A stretch of DNA of 64,000 nucleotides. Origin: Streptomyces diastatochromogenes (GTDB lineage: Bacteria; Actinomycetota; Actinomycetes; Streptomycetales; Streptomycetaceae). Numbering within the stretch: the stretch's first letter is position 1; each line of letters starts with the position of its first letter. The stretch spans positions 235,008 to 299,007 of the forward strand of contig NZ_MCGQ01000014.1 in NCBI RefSeq assembly GCF_002242805.1, given 5' to 3'. The notes under the pieces were generated by a model. It ran no database searches. It was given only the letters and a program-made list of their open reading frames with translations, and was not told where the DNA came from. Both the position numbers and the translations under genes were made by a program. Of the stretch, positions 35,795 through 43,138 are shown one piece after another.

Positions 35795-36700
35795 CTACGG
35801 GCGCAGGCCGGCGAGAAGCGCCGCGGCCTTCGCGAAGTCGACGGTGCCGGCGTTCCAGTCGGGCGAGATCGGCGTGATGGAGACCTTGTCGGCGCTGATG
35901 GCTTCGACGTCACCGCCGTTCTCGGCAGGCGCCGAGACCACGTTGACGTTCACCTTCCAGGTGCCGTCACCGGAGTCGCTGTAGTCGGCTTTGAGGATGG
36001 GCTGCGGATCCTGAGTCGTGACGGAGACTCCCGAGGCGGTCCCCTTGCCGTCCGGACCGACCACCGGGTGGTTGAGGTTCAGGCCCACGCCCTCGGGCAA
36101 CAGGCGTCCGCTCCTGGACCGGCTCCGCAGGCGTTCGATCAGCTTGACGACGAAGTCGTCGGTGGGGCGCATGGCATTGAGGATCGGCTCCGGCACCGGG
36201 GCCGTCAGCCCTCCGGTACTCACCGCGATCGCGGGCACACCGCGTTCCAGTGCGGCCACCGCGCCGCCGACGGTCCCGGAGTGGGTGGCCAGGGCGGCGA
36301 CGTTGGGACCGAAGTTCGTGCCGGAGATCACGAGGTCCGGCGCGTGGCCGGCGAACACCTCGGACAGTCCGAAGGACACCGAGTCACCTGGCGTGCCGTC
36401 CACGGCCCACACCCGGGGCTCGGGGTGCTTCACCGTGATGGTGGTGCCGCTCATCATCTTCGTCCCGGCGCCACTCTGGTTGGTGAGCGGGGCGACGATG
36501 GTGACGTCGTGGCCCGCGTCGGTGAGCCGCTGGTAGAGCATGCGAATGCCCGGGGCGTCGTAGCCGTCGTCGTTCGTCAGCAGGATGCGCAGCGGGCCGT
36601 CCTGTGCGGCCTTCGGCGCGGCGCTCGCCGGTTCGGTACCGACGAGAGCCGGTGTGCACAGCAGCAGAGCGGCCAGGGGCAGAACGCGCGTGCGTCTCAC
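35795..36700 (-). CDS. surE: SurE-like 5'/3'-nucleotidase with signal peptide
   Basis: A 301-residue SurE-family phosphatase. After a signal peptide (MRRTRVLPLAALLLCTPALVG, then ASA-AP) come the metal motif LLTNDDGYDAPG, the Ser in TNQSGAG and SGTNFGPNVA. SurE normally is a cytoplasmic nucleotidase of about 250 residues; the signal makes this an exported form that could remove phosphate from extracellular nucleotides or other phosphoesters. A GTG start with AAGGAG upstream is used. It lies 99 bp after the MFS gene, with a hairpin in the gap, and 105 bp before the esterase. Confidence 0.85.
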   Translation of the reverse strand: MRRTRVLPLAALLLCTPALVGTEPASAAPKAAQDGPLRILLTNDDGYDAPGIRMLYQRLTDAGHDVTIVAPLTNQSGAGTKMMSGTTITVKHPEPRVWAVDGTPGDSVSFGLSEVFAGHAPDLVISGTNFGPNVAALATHSGTVGGAVAALERGVPAIAVSTGGLTAPVPEPILNAMRPTDDFVVKLIERLRSRSRSGRLLPEGVGLNLNHPVVGPDGKGTASGVSVTTQDPQPILKADYSDSGDGTWKVNVNVVSAPAENGGDVEAISADKVSITPISPDWNAGTVDFAKAAALLAGLRP

Positions 36701-36745
36701 GGAGTGCTCCTTCGATGAGTGAGGAGATCGGGGGGAGGATGAGGA

Positions 36746-36781
36746 CCGGCGGGCGCACGACCCCCTGCATGCGCCCGCCGG
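36746..36781 (-). terminator. Hairpin between MFS and surE genes
   Basis: Perfect 12-bp inverted repeat (CCGGCGGGCGCA and complement) with a 12-nt loop and no T-run. It could end the MFS transcript or reduce expression of surE and the esterase downstream. Confidence 0.55.
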
Positions 36782-36799
36782 GGTTCCATGGCGCTGGGG

Positions 36800-38074
36800 T
36801 CAGCGCACTCCGCGGATCGGGAGGATGGCCAGCGCACCCAGCAGGGACAGGGCGCCGCCGATGAGGAACAGCGGTGTGTAGCCGCCCAGTGCGGTCACGA
36901 CGGCGGACGCGACGAACGGGGCGATGATCTGCGGCCCGGCGTTGGCGATGTTGAGGACGCCCATGTCACGGGCGGCGTCCTCCGCGCGGGGCAGGACGAG
37001 CGTGACGACCGCGGTGTCCACTGCCATGAAGCATCCGAAGGCGAGCCCGTTCAGGGCGCTGAAGCAGAGCATTCCTGGCCAGGTCGGGCTGATGACGGGG
37101 ATCGTCGTCACGATGCCGGCGAGCGCGGCCGACAGGCCGACGAAGACCTTGCGCCGGTTCCAGCGGTCGGACAGCAGCCCTCCGACCACCGTGGACACGG
37201 CCATCGCGCCCATCGACACCGGAGTGAGGATCGCCATCGCCTCCGTCGGGGCCAGGCCCTTCGGCAGTTCGATGTGGTCTTCGAGGATGTAGAGCTGGTA
37301 TCCGACGACGGAGAAGTAGCCGAGCACCATCAGTGCCCGTCCGATGAAGGCCCACCGGAAGTCATGGTTGGCCAGCGCGGAGAGGAACGCCGCCAGGCGA
37401 TCGCGTTTCGGGACGGACGGTAGTGGCTCACGACGCGGCACGTCGCGGCAGAGTCCGGTGAGCAGCAGCGCCGCGCCGGCCACCACCGCGCCGAAGACCA
37501 GGTAGCCCAGCTGAAGTCGGCCCGCGGTCTGCGAGGCGATCAGCACGCCGACCGTGCCGCCGATCGGCAACCCCAGGCCGACGAGGGCAGATGCGATGCC
37601 GCGACGAGCGGGAGGGATCCGGTCGGGTACGACCGCGGTGACGGCGGCCTGGTAGACGTTCATCGTCGCCTGTACCAGGCACCATCCGATGCCTACCAGC
37701 AGCACGGTCCGCACACTGCCCAGGAACGCCAGCCCGGCGAGTGAGGCCAGGGCGCCACCGAGGATCCACGGGTTGCGGCGTCCCGTGCGGTCCGACAGGG
37801 CGCCGGCGATCGGGTTGAACGCGGTCGCGAAGACTGAGCTCACACCGCCCACGATGCCCAGGATCGCGACCTTGTCGCCGGGGTCGATCTGGGCGATCTG
37901 AGTCGGCAGCAGCACCGCGCCGACACCCATGTACACGGCGAGCATGGAGGAGTTGGCGAGCAGGAGCAGCAGCATGAGGCCGCGCCGGCGGGGCTCATGC
38001 GCGACGTGCGTCGCCTTCGGCTGGATGAGTTCATCGGTGGACACGGTGACCACCCAGCGGGAGGGGTGCCGCAC
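36800..38074 (-). CDS. Major facilitator superfamily transporter (sugar/cation symporter-like)
   Basis: A 424-residue permease with about 12 membrane helices. The motif GALSDRTGRRNPWILGG (about 90) is the loop 2-3 signature of MFS proteins and resembles GPH/glycoside-type and drug efflux members. The start is not certain: GTG 38074 is used here, and a GTG ten codons later (VSTDEL) is equally plausible. A copy of the LacI-type palindrome lies 129 bp upstream, so uptake of the regulon's inducer or substrate is a reasonable role. Confidence 0.82.
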   Translation of the reverse strand: MRHPSRWVVTVSTDELIQPKATHVAHEPRRRGLMLLLLLANSSMLAVYMGVGAVLLPTQIAQIDPGDKVAILGIVGGVSSVFATAFNPIAGALSDRTGRRNPWILGGALASLAGLAFLGSVRTVLLVGIGWCLVQATMNVYQAAVTAVVPDRIPPARRGIASALVGLGLPIGGTVGVLIASQTAGRLQLGYLVFGAVVAGAALLLTGLCRDVPRREPLPSVPKRDRLAAFLSALANHDFRWAFIGRALMVLGYFSVVGYQLYILEDHIELPKGLAPTEAMAILTPVSMGAMAVSTVVGGLLSDRWNRRKVFVGLSAALAGIVTTIPVISPTWPGMLCFSALNGLAFGCFMAVDTAVVTLVLPRAEDAARDMGVLNIANAGPQIIAPFVASAVVTALGGYTPLFLIGGALSLLGALAILPIRGVR

Positions 38075-38202
38075 GATACGCGCGGCGCGGAATGGGGCAG
38101 GGCATGTCGACTCCTGGAGCGCGGAGCTGAGAGTGGGATGGGGTGTGAGGCGGCAAACGCCGGCTGACGCGTGCTGGGGGATGGCACCTGCGTACGGCGT
38201 GG

Positions 38203-38216
38203 GTTACACGTGTTGC
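38203..38216. promoter_or_regulatory. LacI-type operator copy, 12/14 match
   Basis: GTTACACGTGTTGC matches the palindrome GTTACACGTGTAAC at 12 of 14 positions. It lies 129 bp upstream of the MFS transporter start in the divergent region. Confidence 0.6.
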
Positions 38217-38314
38217 CTCAGTGCGTACGCCTTGTGTAGCACCTGTGGCGCCCATTGAGTAGAGGTTGGCCCAAATTGACGGCGACCGTAAGTGTCGGGG
38301 TCGGGAGTGTGGGA

Positions 38315-38328
38315 GTTACTCGTGTAGC
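38315..38328. promoter_or_regulatory. LacI-type operator copy, 12/14 match
   Basis: GTTACTCGTGTAGC matches GTTACACGTGTAAC at 12 of 14 positions, 250 bp before the PAP2 gene; distance makes it less certain than the other copies. Confidence 0.45.
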
Positions 38329-38578
38329 TACTCGCCGGTCGGTCTTGCCCCTGCCGTGACGGCTGGGTCAGGGTTGGCCGGGAAACGCCCTTCGCTTTGT
38401 CGTGCGCAGCGGTGCTGTCGCGCGACTGGCCGTGTCGTCGGCCGGTGGCGTCGACCGTCGCCCCGCTGTCGGTGGGCCGACACCGCGTGCATCGCACGCG
38501 TGGTGCGGAAGCCCCGTCCTCCGGCCCTGGTTTTTCGCGGGCCGGCGGCCGTGCCCCGGAGTCCCGGAAAGGTCAGTC

Positions 38579-39298
38579 ATGAGCCGTCCACGAACTGTTG
38601 CCTCCTTGCGTCCGCCGTCCGGCGCGACCTCACACGGTCCGGTGCCGGCCGGCCCGCCTCGGGGGGCTTTGATTGCCGCCACCGTGCTGTTGACTGCGGT
38701 GTTGGCGACCGGTCTCGCCCTCCTCGGGAACGGGCGGCCGGCTTTCCAGAACCTGGATGATCGCTGGATGAATGCGATGCAGGGGGCGCCAGGAGGTGCG
38801 GCGACGAGCCTGGCCCGCGCGTTCGACGTGCTCGGTGGGCCCCTGGGGGTGATCCTGCCCCTCACGCTGACCGGTTGCCTCGGAATCTACGGGAGATGGA
38901 GATCCGGCCTGTTCGTCTTCGTGGCCGGAGTGGTTTCCAACATCGTCGTCGTGCTCCCCCTGAAGCAGCTCGTCGACCGCCCGCGCCCGCCGCACCCCTG
39001 GGTTCTGGTCGGTGAGGGCTCGTTTCCGTCCGGCCAGGTCTTCACGGTGACGACTCTCCTTCTGGCTGCCGGAGTGGTGCTCTTTCCGCCCCGCGCGCGG
39101 CGCTGGTGGTGGCTTGTCGCGGCAGCCCTGATCGCCCTGACCATGTGGAGCCGTACGTGGCTGCACGCCCAATGGCTCAGTGACACCGTGGCCGGTGCCG
39201 CCGCGGGCGTGGGTGTCGTACTGCTGCTGTGGTCGGCGTTCGCTCGCCTTCTGGGGGAGGAGGCCAGGCGTGCCGCGGCCGATCGCCTGTGGGACTAG
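38579..39298 (+). CDS. PAP2-family membrane phosphatase with altered catalytic motif
   Basis: A 239-residue membrane protein with about five or six helices. The three PAP2 motifs are visible: KQLVDRPRPP, SFPSGQ and SRTWLHAQWLSD. The second normally reads PSGH; here the His codon is CAG (39035-39037), giving Gln and probably weakening or changing phosphatase activity, while the nucleophile His in the third motif remains. The paralogue at 45607 keeps PSGH. The ATG at 38579 is preceded by GGAAAGG. Substrate would be an isoprenoid or lipid phosphate. Confidence 0.85.
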   Translation: MSRPRTVASLRPPSGATSHGPVPAGPPRGALIAATVLLTAVLATGLALLGNGRPAFQNLDDRWMNAMQGAPGGAATSLARAFDVLGGPLGVILPLTLTGCLGIYGRWRSGLFVFVAGVVSNIVVVLPLKQLVDRPRPPHPWVLVGEGSFPSGQVFTVTTLLLAAGVVLFPPRARRWWWLVAAALIALTMWSRTWLHAQWLSDTVAGAAAGVGVVLLLWSAFARLLGEEARRAAADRLWD

Positions 39299-39328
39299 TT
39301 CGATAGCAGCTGTTCCTGTGCTGATTAA

Positions 39329-39356
39329 TTGACGACCGTCGGAATTGCGGAATACT
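39329..39356 (+). promoter_or_regulatory. Probable promoter of the 39.5 kb carboxylesterase gene
   Basis: TTGACG (39329-39334) and AATACT (39351-39356) separated by 16 bp resemble a primary sigma factor promoter, 115 bp before the esterase ATG in an AT-richer stretch. The only other signal in the gap is the palindrome at 39441. Confidence 0.45.
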
Positions 39357-39440
39357 CTCGCGGTCCGGCTCGGCGCGGGTCCTGTCACTCCCGTGCCTCC
39401 GCCTGCCACGCGGCCCGAGCGGCGGCGGCTCCGATATGCC

Positions 39441-39458
39441 TGGTGAACGGGTTCACCA
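39441..39458. promoter_or_regulatory. Palindrome directly before an esterase ribosome site
   Basis: TGGTGAAC-GG-GTTCACCA has perfect 8-bp arms and a 2-bp centre, 12 bp before the ATG and next to AAGGAGG. Its sequence differs from the GTTACACGTGTAAC sites, so it suggests a second regulator or a translation-blocking hairpin. Confidence 0.5.
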
Positions 39459-39470
39459 AGGAGGACATAC

Positions 39471-41018
39471 ATGACTGACAGGCAAGGTCAGGCTCCCCCC
39501 GTCGTCCAGTTGCCGGCCGGCCGGCTGCGCGGAGGCATCGAGGGTGGTGTCGCGGTCTTCAAGGGCGTGCCGTACGCCGCACCACCGGTGGGTGACCTGC
39601 GCTGGCGTGACGCTCGGCCGCATCCCGGCTGGAGTGGTACACGGGAGGCGACCGCATACGGGCCGAGCTCACCGCAGATGTACATCGACGGTGGCGACCC
39701 GGTCCTGGGGGGCCACGGATCTCCGCCCTTCGACGACGACTGTCTGACGCTGAACGTGTGGACACCGGCCGTCGATGACGCTCGCCGACCGGTGCTGGTC
39801 TGGATCCACGGCGGTGGATTCGTCTCCGGCTCCGGATCGTTGCCCATCTACTCCGGCGAGACCTTCGCGCGCGACGGCGACCTGGTGGTCGTCACCCTGA
39901 ACTACCGTCTCGGTCCCCTCGGTTACCTGTCGTTCGACGACGGGACCGCAGCAGAGGCACAGTCGGCCAACCTCTGGCTCACCGACCAGCTGACCGCGTT
40001 GCGCTGGGTGCGCGACAACATCGCCCACTTCGGTGGGGACCCCGACACCGTCACTGTTGCCGGCCAGTCGGGTGGTGCCCTGTCCACGGCCGCCCTCGCC
40101 GGGCACCCCGAAGCCCAGAAGATGTTCCGTCGGGCCATCCTCCAGAGCCCGCCCTTCGGTCTGCACATCCCCACCCGCGACGAGTACCGGGAACGGATCG
40201 ACGCCTACCTCGAGTCCGCCGGGGTGAAGGACGTCGACGAACTCCGGCACCTGCCGTGGCCGCGGCTCCTCGAGGCCGCCGGAGGGCTCTACGCGCGCAC
40301 GGTGCGCTGGGGGTTCTGGCCCACTCCCTTCCTCCCCGTGCAGGACGACGTCACACTCTTCCGCCACCCGGCGGAGACCCTCCTGCACGGCGCGGCAGCC
40401 GAGGTCGACGTTCTCATCGGCTGGACCCGCGAAGAGGCCAACTTCAACTTCGCCCTGGATCCGGCGTACGCGAAGTCCACCCGCGCCCAGGTGGTGGGCC
40501 GTATCGCGGAGCGCTTCGGCGACCGTACGGCAGCCGATGTGTACGACGAGTACGCGCGGACCCGGCCCGGCGCCCGACCCGTCGACGTGCTCATGGATCT
40601 GATCTCGGACGAGCTGTTCCGGGTTCCGTGCGTGCAACTGGCGGAAGCCAGGGCGGCATCGGGTCGTCCCGTCTGGGCGTTCCAGTTCGACTTTCCGACG
40701 CCGGCGCATGGCGGGAGGCTCGCCGCCGCTCACTGCCTGGAACTTCCGTTCGTCTTCGACAACTTCGACAGCTGGTCGCATGCTCCACTCGTCGAGGGGA
40801 TCGATCCGGTCGTGGGGGACGGCCTGGCGAAGAGCATGCATCAAGCGTGGATCGCCTTCGCCCGCACCGGCGACCCGAACCACCCCGGGATGCCGACGTG
40901 GGGGCGGTACCTGGAGGGAGATCGCACGACCATGCGTTTCGACTCTGTCACCCTCCCGGTGAACGATCTGGCCGGGCACGCCCGTCGCCTGCACGGTCGA
41001 CGGGTGTCGGCCTCGTAG
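39471..41018 (+). CDS. Type B carboxylesterase, cytoplasmic
   Basis: A 515-residue carboxylesterase with no signal peptide. The fold markers are FKGVPYAAPPVGDLRW, DDCLTLNVWTP, the oxyanion loop VWIHGGGFVSGSG and the elbow GQSGGAL, where the usual Ala of GxSAG is Gly. The acid and His residues lie in the C-terminal part (GWTREEANF; HCLELPFVF is the candidate His region). Compared with the 34094 enzyme it probably acts on ester substrates after uptake. AAGGAGG gives a strong start at ATG 39471. Confidence 0.88.
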   Translation: MTDRQGQAPPVVQLPAGRLRGGIEGGVAVFKGVPYAAPPVGDLRWRDARPHPGWSGTREATAYGPSSPQMYIDGGDPVLGGHGSPPFDDDCLTLNVWTPAVDDARRPVLVWIHGGGFVSGSGSLPIYSGETFARDGDLVVVTLNYRLGPLGYLSFDDGTAAEAQSANLWLTDQLTALRWVRDNIAHFGGDPDTVTVAGQSGGALSTAALAGHPEAQKMFRRAILQSPPFGLHIPTRDEYRERIDAYLESAGVKDVDELRHLPWPRLLEAAGGLYARTVRWGFWPTPFLPVQDDVTLFRHPAETLLHGAAAEVDVLIGWTREEANFNFALDPAYAKSTRAQVVGRIAERFGDRTAADVYDEYARTRPGARPVDVLMDLISDELFRVPCVQLAEARAASGRPVWAFQFDFPTPAHGGRLAAAHCLELPFVFDNFDSWSHAPLVEGIDPVVGDGLAKSMHQAWIAFARTGDPNHPGMPTWGRYLEGDRTTMRFDSVTLPVNDLAGHARRLHGRRVSAS

Positions 41019-41064
41019 CCGGCGGATTCATCGAAAAGTCCCTCGCCGGCCTCTACACCAGTCA

Positions 41065-41078
41065 GTTACACGTGTAAC
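41065..41078. promoter_or_regulatory. LacI-type operator, perfect palindrome
   Basis: GTTACACGTGTAAC, perfect 14-bp palindrome, between the esterase and GH3 genes and 115 bp before the GH3 ATG. Identical in its core to the 47.5 kb site. Confidence 0.7.
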
Positions 41079-41113
41079 GTGATCGGAGGTCGCGTGGAGG
41101 GGAGCAGCGGCCG

Positions 41114-41151
41114 AGCCGGTCCCGAGCGCCTGACCCAGCTCGGGACCGGCT
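41114..41151 (+). terminator. Strong leader hairpin before the GH3 gene
   Basis: Perfect 14-bp stem (AGCCGGTCCCGAGC and its complement) with a 10-nt loop. It could end the esterase transcript or act as a leader/attenuator of the GH3 gene. A GTG at 41094 with GGAGG upstream would put it inside coding sequence, but a perfect stem argues for a non-coding leader. Confidence 0.5.
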
Positions 41152-41192
41152 TCACACAGGCACTCGCACGCGCGAAACGGAAGAAGACACCC

Positions 41193-43067
41193 ATGGCCCA
41201 CGCAGCGACGGCCCGGCCGCGCATCCTCACCGCTCCCGACGGCACCGCTTTCCGCGATCTGAACGGCAACGGGGTGATGGAGCCCTACGAGAATCCGCGT
41301 CTGCCGGTGGACGCACGTGTCACCGACCTCCTCGGCCGCATGACCCTGGAGGAGAAGGCGGGCCTCATGTTCCAGACCATGATCGCGATCAATCCGGACG
41401 GATCACTGGTGGAGCCGGAGCCGGGAGCACCCGACGACGATCCGATGCGTGCCTCCACCTCCGCCATGGTGACCGGCAAGCTCATGAACCACTTCAACCT
41501 CTTCGGTGCCGCGGCTCCGCGCCGGATGGCCGAGTGGAACAACCGTCTCCAGGACCTGGCCGCGACGACCCGTCTGGGCATCCCCGTGACCGTCTCGACC
41601 GACCCGCGCCACGGCTTCGTCGACAACCCCGCGGCCGGCGCGCACACCGACGGGTTCTCCCTGTGGCCGGAGCCGCCGGGCCTGGCGGCGATCGGGGACG
41701 AGGAACTGGTACGGCAGCACGCCGACATCGTCCGCCGTGAGTACCTCGCCGTCGGTATCCGCCTGGCCCTGCATCCCACGGCCGATCTCGCCAGCGAGCC
41801 CCGGTGGGCTCGCATCATGGGTACGTTCGGCTCCGACGCCCACGTGGCCGCCCGCATGGTCGCCGCGTACATCCGCGGACTTCAGGGCGACGCCCTCGGC
41901 CCGCACAGCGTGGCCGCCATGACCAAGCACTTCCCCGGGGCCGGACCGCAGAAGGACGGAGAGGACGCCCACTTCCCGTACGGCCGCGAACAGGTCTACC
42001 CCGGCGGCAACTTCGACCACCACCTGATCCCCTTCGAGGCCGCGTTCGCCGCGGGAACGTCCCAGATCATGCCCTACTACGCCATGCCGGTCGGAACCCC
42101 GTACGAAGAAGTGGGCTTCGGTTTCAACAAGGGTGTCATCACCGGGTTGCTGCGCGAGAAGTACGGCTTCGACGGCATCGTGTGCACCGACTGGGGGCTG
42201 GTCACCGACAGCCGGATCCTCGGCTCCCCCTTCCCCGCCCGCGCCTGGGGCGTGGAACACCTGGACAGGCCGGCCCGCGTGGAAAAGATCCTCGACGCGG
42301 GTGCCGACCAGCTCGGTGGCGAAGCCGCACCCGAACTCGTCGTCGAACTGGTCCACGCGGGCCGAGTCGGCATGGACCGCATCGACGCCTCCGTCGCACG
42401 CCTCCTGCGCGAGAAGTTCCTCCTGGGCCTCTTCGACGACCCGTACGTCGACCCGGACGCCGCCGAGCGGATCTGTGGCAGCGACGAGTTCACCGCGGCG
42501 GGCCTGGCCGCCCAGAGCCGCTCGATCACGATTCTCAAGGACCGCCCGAGCGCGGCGGCGGATCCGATCCTGCCGTTGCAGGCCGGCGTCCGCATGCACG
42601 TCCAGGGCGTCGATCCCGAGGTTGCCGAGCGCTACGCCACCGTGGTGGACAGCCTGGAAGAAGCCCACGTCGCACTGGTACGGATCAGCGCTCCGTACGA
42701 CGAACGGACGGAGGGCTTCGAGAAGTTCTTCCGCGCGGGCCGGCTCGATTTCACCGTGGAGGAACTGCAGCCGCTGCTGGCGACAGCCGCGGCCGTGCCG
42801 ACCGTCTTCGACGTCTTCCTCGACCGTCCCGCGGTGCTCCCCGAGATCGCGGAGAAGGCGGCAGCCCTCGTGGCCGACTACGGTGCCTCGGACACCGCTC
42901 TGCTGGACGTCCTCTTCGGTCGCACGAAGGCGGAGGGGCGGCTTCCCTTCGAGCTTCCCCGCAGCATGGAAGCCGTCGATGCCGGTCACGAGGACGTGCC
43001 CGACGATTCCCCGGACCCGCTCTTCCCGTACGGCCACGGGCTGGACGTGCAGCCGCCCACGGAGTGA
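41193..43067 (+). CDS. Glycoside hydrolase family 3 (beta-glucosidase-like)
   Basis: A 624-residue two-domain GH3 enzyme without signal peptide. It starts after an Asp/Asn-rich segment (DLNGNGVMEPYENP); the N-terminal barrel has RMTLEEKAGLMFQ, KHFPGAG and the nucleophile Asp in GFDGIVCTDWGL (about 330); the C-terminal domain runs from about 430. It probably cleaves beta-linked glucose or xylose from an imported glycoside. It has a perfect LacI-type operator upstream and a terminator downstream. Start at ATG 41193 is preferred (weak GGAAGAAG); GTG 41094 has a better ribosome site but an N terminus that does not look like the family. Confidence 0.88.
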   Translation: MAHAATARPRILTAPDGTAFRDLNGNGVMEPYENPRLPVDARVTDLLGRMTLEEKAGLMFQTMIAINPDGSLVEPEPGAPDDDPMRASTSAMVTGKLMNHFNLFGAAAPRRMAEWNNRLQDLAATTRLGIPVTVSTDPRHGFVDNPAAGAHTDGFSLWPEPPGLAAIGDEELVRQHADIVRREYLAVGIRLALHPTADLASEPRWARIMGTFGSDAHVAARMVAAYIRGLQGDALGPHSVAAMTKHFPGAGPQKDGEDAHFPYGREQVYPGGNFDHHLIPFEAAFAAGTSQIMPYYAMPVGTPYEEVGFGFNKGVITGLLREKYGFDGIVCTDWGLVTDSRILGSPFPARAWGVEHLDRPARVEKILDAGADQLGGEAAPELVVELVHAGRVGMDRIDASVARLLREKFLLGLFDDPYVDPDAAERICGSDEFTAAGLAAQSRSITILKDRPSAAADPILPLQAGVRMHVQGVDPEVAERYATVVDSLEEAHVALVRISAPYDERTEGFEKFFRAGRLDFTVEELQPLLATAAAVPTVFDVFLDRPAVLPEIAEKAAALVADYGASDTALLDVLFGRTKAEGRLPFELPRSMEAVDAGHEDVPDDSPDPLFPYGHGLDVQPPTE

Positions 43068-43079
43068 ACGCGAAGCGCT

Positions 43080-43128
43080 GAAGGGGGTGTTGCCGGACCG
43101 GACAACGGTGTCCGGCAACACCCCCTTC
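43080..43128. terminator. Bidirectional terminator between GH3 and P450 genes
   Basis: Perfect 18-bp stem with a 13-nt loop in the gap between two converging genes, starting 13 bp after the GH3 stop and ending 11 bp from the P450 stop. The stem begins GAAGGGGGTGTTGCC. It would serve both strands. Confidence 0.85.
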
Positions 43129-43138
43129 GTGAAACTGC

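Larger units (their letters stand above)
38075..38578. other. 504-bp divergent intergenic region with two LacI-type sites
   Basis: Lies between an MFS gene on the left and a PAP2 phosphatase gene on the right, transcribed away from each other. It holds two near-copies of the GTTACACGTGTAAC palindrome (listed separately). No convincing protein-coding frame is seen; base composition is slightly lower in GC around 38200-38340, as expected for promoters. Confidence 0.6.
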
